From Bacillota bacterium (GTDB taxonomy: Bacteria > Bacillota > Clostridia > Christensenellales > CALWSW01), in assembly GCA_023402915.1 (NCBI GenBank), contig JAEYFO010000147.1, forward strand, positions 1 through 8,527: DNA of 8,527 nt. Direction: 5' to 3'. The notes beneath the pieces are model-generated. The model saw only the letters and a list, made by a program, of their open reading frames with translations. It did not search any database and was not told where the DNA came from. Position numbers and translations under genes: made by a program. Positions 5,522-8,527 of the stretch are shown one piece after another (positions within the stretch are counted from its first letter, which is position 1; every line of letters begins with the position of its first letter).

Positions 5522-5831
5522 CGAAGCGGCGAAAAGGCCGGACGGCGCTCAGCCGCCCGCAGCGCCGCTTCAACGGGGTTTACCCTTCGTTGGCAGGGGC
5601 AAACGGTTCTTGCTGTGCGGGGGATCGCGGCTGCTCGGCGCGGGGGACAGGAGACGGAGAAAAAGTTCTCCGCCGAAAAAACAGCGGAAGATCAGCACGC
5701 GGGAAAGCCGTATGCCGCCGGAGGGCGCGGCGGAAAAGCGCGGCTGCCTTATTCGAAAAACCGGACTGCTTTTTGCCGGAAAAAATACAGCGAAAAGCAG
5801 CCTTTTTTTCACGGTTCGACAGCCTGCGCCG
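5522..5831 (+). other. Intergenic stretch with hairpins, no supported gene
   Basis: Between the exported protein and the L,D-transpeptidase promoter I find no reading frame with a ribosome binding site or family-like sequence; the open frames translate to Arg/Ala/Gly- or Lys-rich shadow sequence. It contains a 9-bp hairpin GAAGCGGCG/CGCCGCTTC (5523-5571) right after the stop codon with no T-run, a 7-bp hairpin CGGAGAA-AAAG-TTCTCCG (5655-5672), and a terminator at 5766-5809. It could be a long structured 3' untranslated region or hold a small RNA ending at that terminator. Confidence 0.5.
5766..5809 (+). terminator. Rho-independent terminator upstream of the L,D-transpeptidase promoter
   Basis: CTGCTTTT (5766-5773) pairs with AAAAGCAG (5793-5800), followed by CC and seven T (5803-5809). 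The stem is half A-T and the loop is long (19 nt), but the T-run is the longest in this part of the window. It would end transcripts coming from the exported protein gene. Confidence 0.6.
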
Positions 5832-5860
5832 TTGAGATGGGGCCGGGATTGTGATATGAT
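5832..5860 (+). promoter_or_regulatory. Sigma-A promoter of the L,D-transpeptidase gene
   Basis: -35 TTGAGA (5832-5837), a 17-bp spacer and -10 TATGAT (5855-5860) preceded by TGTGA, i.e. a full TRTG/extended -10. It contains the 16-base block GCCGGGATTGTGATAT also found at 4450-4465. Transcription would begin near 5867, about 43 nt before the start codon. Confidence 0.75.
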
Positions 5861-5909
5861 GAAACACAGCATTTACTATTTAATTTTTTGAAGGGAAGAT
5901 ACAAAAACA

Positions 5910-7343
5910 ATGAGGGGAAAACGGTTTGCTTCTCTGGCGATGGCGCTGCTCCTTGCGGTGCTGTGCCTTGCGCCCGCGGCGCCCGCAAAGGCCTGGGCGC
6001 CCTATGACAAGGTCACCTACGCCAACGCCGATCCGGAAAAATACTGGATCGAACTGGATCTGACCAACTGCATCGTCACGATCTACGGCAGGAACGCGGC
6101 GGGAAAATATACCGACGTTGTCCGCCAGAGCATCTGCTCGCCCGGCACGAGCTCCACGCCCACGCCCACCGGCACCTATACGGTCAACGCCAAGCGCCGC
6201 CGGTTTGGCTACTTTTCCGAGTTCAAATGTTACGCTCAGTACTGGGTCAACATCGTCGGCGGCATTTATTTCCACTCCATCCTCTACAGCAGGCCCGTGG
6301 AGGGCAAGTTCACCACCACGTCCTACAACGCCCTCGGAAAGCCCGCTTCCCACGGCTGCATCCGGATGCTCGTCGAGGATGTGCGCTGGATCTACTACAA
6401 CTGCCCGCCGGGAACGAAGATCACCATCACGAAAAAGAAGGCGCTTGACCAGAAGCTGCACGATTCGCTGCTGCCCAAGGTCTCTGCCAGCAAATACTAT
6501 CCCGAAGCCGACGAATACGAAGCGGCCAACCTCTCCCAGCCCACGGGAACGGTCAACGCCGCAGCCGTGCTGACCGACAAGAACGGCACGTTTGTCCGCC
6601 GGGTGGAAAAGGGCGCGACGGTCACCATTGTCGAATCCGGCCAGAAAAAGACCAAAGTCCAGCTCTCGGGCGGAAAGACCGGGTATCTGGAAAACAGCGT
6701 CATCACCTTCCACGACAACAGCCCCGCTGCCGCCGCAAAGAAGATCTATCAGGCCAACCGCGCCGCCAAGGTCTATGAGCGGCCCACCAACACCATCGCG
6801 CCCCTGACGACGCTCAAGAAGGGCACGGAGGTGAAGATCCTCTCGAGCACCAATTATTTCCATCTCATCGAGGCGAACGGGACGAAGGGCTATGTGCTCA
6901 AGACCAACATCGACGCCCTGACGGAAGAAGAGGCGGCGGAGCAGGAGCCGGAAGAGGAGGAAGCGCCGGAGGAAAGCGGCGAGGAAGCGGAAGAGACGGC
7001 TTACTTCACGGTGCTGCGCGTCAAGAGCGAAAAGGCGAACCTTTACGCCAGACCCACCAACACCGAAGCGCCCATCGGCTGCTACGGAAAGGGCAGCGAC
7101 GTGTATCTTACGGGCGAAGCGACGAAGTACTATTATCCCGTGCGCATCGGCGATCAGACCGGCTATGTCCTCAAGACGGATGTGGCGGCCTATCGCGTGG
7201 CCATCGGGCCGGACGAGGAGTACGTGAGCAGGGTCTATCCCATCGAACTGACGGAAGAGGAAGCGCCGGATGAGAGCGACGACACCACGGTGGAGGAAGT
7301 TCCGGCCGACGAGGACGAAACGACCGTGGAGGAAGTGGGCTGA
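5910..7343 (+). CDS. Exported YkuD L,D-transpeptidase with SH3-like repeats and acidic segments
   Basis: 477 residues. The signal peptide is residues 1-28 (hydrophobic LAMALLLAVLCLA, cleavage after AKA). The YkuD domain spans about 45-175, with H122 and the catalytic signature SHGCIRM (147-153; nucleophile C150, H148, R152). Such enzymes form or remodel 3-3 peptidoglycan cross-links, or attach proteins, outside the membrane. Three SH3-like wall-binding modules follow, at about 212-268, 276-335 and 364-427. The last two are clearly duplicated: VYERPTNTIAPL/LYARPTNTEAPI and GYVLKTNIDA/GYVLKTDVAA. A Glu-rich linker (338-363) separates them, and an acidic tail (446-477, with TTVEEV twice) ends the protein. 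There is no LPxTG or membrane anchor. Modules after the catalytic domain, plus an acidic tail, are an unusual layout. The GGG-containing AAGGGA site about 13 nt upstream is a weak ribosome binding site, but no better start precedes the signal peptide. It is monocistronic. Confidence 0.94.
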   Translation: MRGKRFASLAMALLLAVLCLAPAAPAKAWAPYDKVTYANADPEKYWIELDLTNCIVTIYGRNAAGKYTDVVRQSICSPGTSSTPTPTGTYTVNAKRRRFGYFSEFKCYAQYWVNIVGGIYFHSILYSRPVEGKFTTTSYNALGKPASHGCIRMLVEDVRWIYYNCPPGTKITITKKKALDQKLHDSLLPKVSASKYYPEADEYEAANLSQPTGTVNAAAVLTDKNGTFVRRVEKGATVTIVESGQKKTKVQLSGGKTGYLENSVITFHDNSPAAAAKKIYQANRAAKVYERPTNTIAPLTTLKKGTEVKILSSTNYFHLIEANGTKGYVLKTNIDALTEEEAAEQEPEEEEAPEESGEEAEETAYFTVLRVKSEKANLYARPTNTEAPIGCYGKGSDVYLTGEATKYYYPVRIGDQTGYVLKTDVAAYRVAIGPDEEYVSRVYPIELTEEEAPDESDDTTVEEVPADEDETTVEEVG

Positions 7344-7366
7344 CCCACAAAACCGAACCGGCAGAG

Positions 7367-7400
7367 CGGGCAGGCGGCACAAAGCCGTTTGCCCGTTTTT
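7367..7400 (+). terminator. Rho-independent terminator of the L,D-transpeptidase gene
   Basis: CGGGCAGGCGGC (7367-7378) pairs with GCCGTTTGCCCG (7384-7395), 12 bp including two G-U pairs with a 5-nt loop, followed by five T. It starts 23 nt after the stop codon. Confidence 0.92.
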
Positions 7401-7747
7401 GCATCTTGGGAAGGGGAGGGCGGAAAAACGCGCTCTGGCGGAAGCGTTCGTATTTTCCGGAAGAATAATACATAGCGGAATATGGGTTGGAGCGTTTTGG
7501 AAAGAAACAAGGCGTGCGCTGCGTGAAACAGGAAAAGGGAAAAAAGCAGGGCGCGGCGCTTTGAAGAAAAAAACAGAAAAGCAAGCGCAGAAGTTTTGAG
7601 CAGGAACCCCACAGTGCAGCGGCGCGGGTTGAAAAAGTGCGAAAGACGGATGTTTCAAATTCAGACGGAAAAACCAGAAGATTTTTTGAAAAAGCGGAAA
7701 ATTCTTCGAAAAAACATCCTCTTTTGCCAACAAAGCCGCTGAAAGGC
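7401..7747 (+). other. Purine-rich intergenic stretch, no supported gene
   Basis: About 350 nt with strong A/G excess on the plus strand. Open frames on the minus strand translate to Phe- and Ser-rich low complexity without ribosome binding sites. The only structures seen are weak: AACGC/GCGTT (7427-7448) and an AT-rich inverted repeat TTTTTTGAA/TTCGAAAAAA (7682-7714). I see no tRNA cloverleaf and no mobile-element remnant. Confidence 0.55.
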
Positions 7748-7776
7748 TTGCCAAAGCACAGCGTAGCTGTTAGAAT
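7748..7776 (+). promoter_or_regulatory. Sigma-A promoter of the MATE transporter gene
   Basis: -35 TTGCCA (7748-7753), a 17-bp spacer and -10 TAGAAT (7771-7776) with an extended TG at 7768-7769. Transcription would begin near 7783, leaving a leader of about 130 nt. Confidence 0.7.
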
Positions 7777-7850
7777 GAAAAAGCTATCATAGACGAAATG
7801 CGCAAAAAACAAGAAAAAAGAAGGAAGAAAACCCGAAAACCGCAATGTGT

Positions 7851-7910
7851 CCGCCTCCTGAAAGATGGGGGCGGTTCTTTGGCTGAAACAGCCGTCGGGG
7901 GCAGGAGGGG
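7851..7910 (+). promoter_or_regulatory. Structured leader of the MATE gene: terminator-like hairpin with alternative pairing to the ribosome binding site
   Basis: CCGCCTCC (7851-7858) pairs with GGGGGCGG (7867-7874), 8 bp with one G-U and an 8-nt loop, followed by TTCTTT. Next comes a small hairpin GGCTG-AAA-CAGCC (7881-7893), then the ribosome binding site AGGAGGGG (7903-7910). CCTCCTG (7854-7860), which overlaps the first stem, is perfectly complementary to CAGGAGG (7902-7908). Two exclusive folds are therefore possible: one forms the terminator-like hairpin and leaves the ribosome binding site free, the other hides that site. An overlapping 45-codon reading frame (7798-7935) runs through the whole element. 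Confidence 0.45.
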
Positions 7911-7913
7911 AAG

Positions 7914-8527
7914 ATGGAAAAATTCAAAAAAATGATCGGATGGGGCGACAGTCAGTTTTATAAGACCGTGCTGGCGCTGGCGCTGCCGATCATGCTGCAG
8001 CAGGGGCTTTCGTCGCTGCTGTTCCTCATCGATAACGTCATGGTCGGCCGTCTGGGCGAAACGCAGATCGCCGCCGTCGGCGTGGCGAACCAGCTGACGT
8101 TCCTGATGCAGATCTTCGGCTTTGGCATCAACAACGGCGCAAGCATTTTTGCCGCGCAGTTCTGGGGCCGTAAGGACGTGTCCTCCATCCGAAAGGTCGA
8201 GGGTATCGCCCTGACGATCTCCAGCATCGTGGGCGTGGTGTTCACAGCGCTGGGTCTGTTTGCCGGCGGCTTTGTGGCCAGCATTTTCAGCAAAGACCCG
8301 CTCGTCATCGCCGAAGCGGTCGATTACCTTAAGATCGCTTCCCTGGGCTATCTGTTCCAGCTCATCGCGCAGGCGGTCGGCGTGATGCTTCGTGCCTGCG
8401 GCGATCCGGTGCTTCCGATGAAGGCCACGCTGGCAGGCGTTTTGACCAACGCCGTGTTCAACTATATCTTCATCTTTGGCAAACTGGGCCTTCCGGCCAT
8501 GGGCGTGCGGGGCGCGGCCATCGCCAC
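7914..8527 (+). CDS. MATE family multidrug efflux transporter (partial, N-terminal half)
   Basis: The first 204 codons are present, and the gene runs off the right edge; the family is usually about 450 residues. MATE proteins are 12-helix inner-membrane antiporters that export cationic drugs or metabolites in exchange for Na+ or H+. Recognisable pieces are ALPIMLQQG (helix 1), IDNVMVGRLG (39-48), IAAVGVANQL (52-61), FGFGINNGASIFAAQFWGRK (68-87), RACGDPVLPMKATLAGVLTN (160-179) and NAVFNYIFIFGKLGLPAMGV. About five to six helices fall within the window. Start 7914 follows AGGAGG by 5 nt. The substrate cannot be predicted from this half. It has its own promoter and a long structured leader. Confidence 0.95.
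   Translation, partial: MEKFKKMIGWGDSQFYKTVLALALPIMLQQGLSSLLFLIDNVMVGRLGETQIAAVGVANQLTFLMQIFGFGINNGASIFAAQFWGRKDVSSIRKVEGIALTISSIVGVVFTALGLFAGGFVASIFSKDPLVIAEAVDYLKIASLGYLFQLIAQAVGVMLRACGDPVLPMKATLAGVLTNAVFNYIFIFGKLGLPAMGVRGAAIA

Noticed and set aside
5356..5891. Overlapping plus-strand frames of 150-159 codons after the exported protein
   Set aside because: They start within the exported protein gene in other frames, are Arg/Ala-rich, lack ribosome binding sites and cross a terminator and a promoter.
5880..7754. A 624-codon minus-strand frame antisense to the L,D-transpeptidase gene
   Set aside because: It starts in a purine-rich spacer, gives Phe-rich then Arg/Gly/Val-rich sequence with no family features, lacks a ribosome binding site, and is the mirror of a gene with a signal peptide and catalytic motif.
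7171..7845. A 224-codon Phe-rich minus-strand frame
   Set aside because: Product of the purine-rich spacer; no start site, no family, and it runs into the transpeptidase gene antisense.
1..8527. CRISPR array, insertion sequence, integrase, tRNA or rRNA
   Set aside because: No spaced direct repeats, transposase-like frame, terminal inverted repeats or cloverleaf could be found on either strand.

Overview
The window looks like chromosomal DNA of a GC-rich anaerobic Firmicute, most likely a gut-type member of the Clostridia. The reasons are strong AGGAGG-type ribosome binding sites, sigma-A promoters with the TRTG/extended -10 motif typical of Gram-positives, purine-rich spacers, and a NifU-like/GGGtGRT gene pair that I recall mainly from anaerobes. 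This placement is an inference from gene content and style; no rRNA or other marker gene is present.

Layout, left to right. The end of a TrkA-C/RCK-like regulator (1-120, +) is followed by a purine-rich spacer. A histidine phosphatase (382-1110, -) and a small XRE-type repressor (1343-1672, -) come next. The repressor is divergent from a two-helix membrane protein with a PH-like tail (1835-2326, +). Two back-to-back terminators then separate that gene from a two-gene iron-sulfur operon on the minus strand: a NifU/IscU-like scaffold (3589-4281), then the GGGtGRT protein (2564-3562). Divergent from the operon are an exported protein of unknown family (4568-5521, +) and an exported YkuD L,D-transpeptidase with three SH3-like repeats and acidic segments (5910-7343, +). 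The window closes with the first ~204 codons of a MATE efflux transporter (7914 to the edge, +) behind a long structured leader.

How the genes relate. Most are separate transcription units with their own promoter and terminator. The clear functional unit is the iron-sulfur pair: 26 bp apart, one promoter region, one strong terminator. The exported protein and the L,D-transpeptidase share a 16-nt identical promoter block, which suggests joint control of two envelope proteins. The repressor and the PH-like membrane protein are divergent and may be a regulator/target pair.

I see no mobile element, CRISPR array, tRNA or rRNA. The best leads for new biology are the NifU-like/GGGtGRT pair with an inverted repeat over its promoter, the MATE leader, and the shared promoter block.
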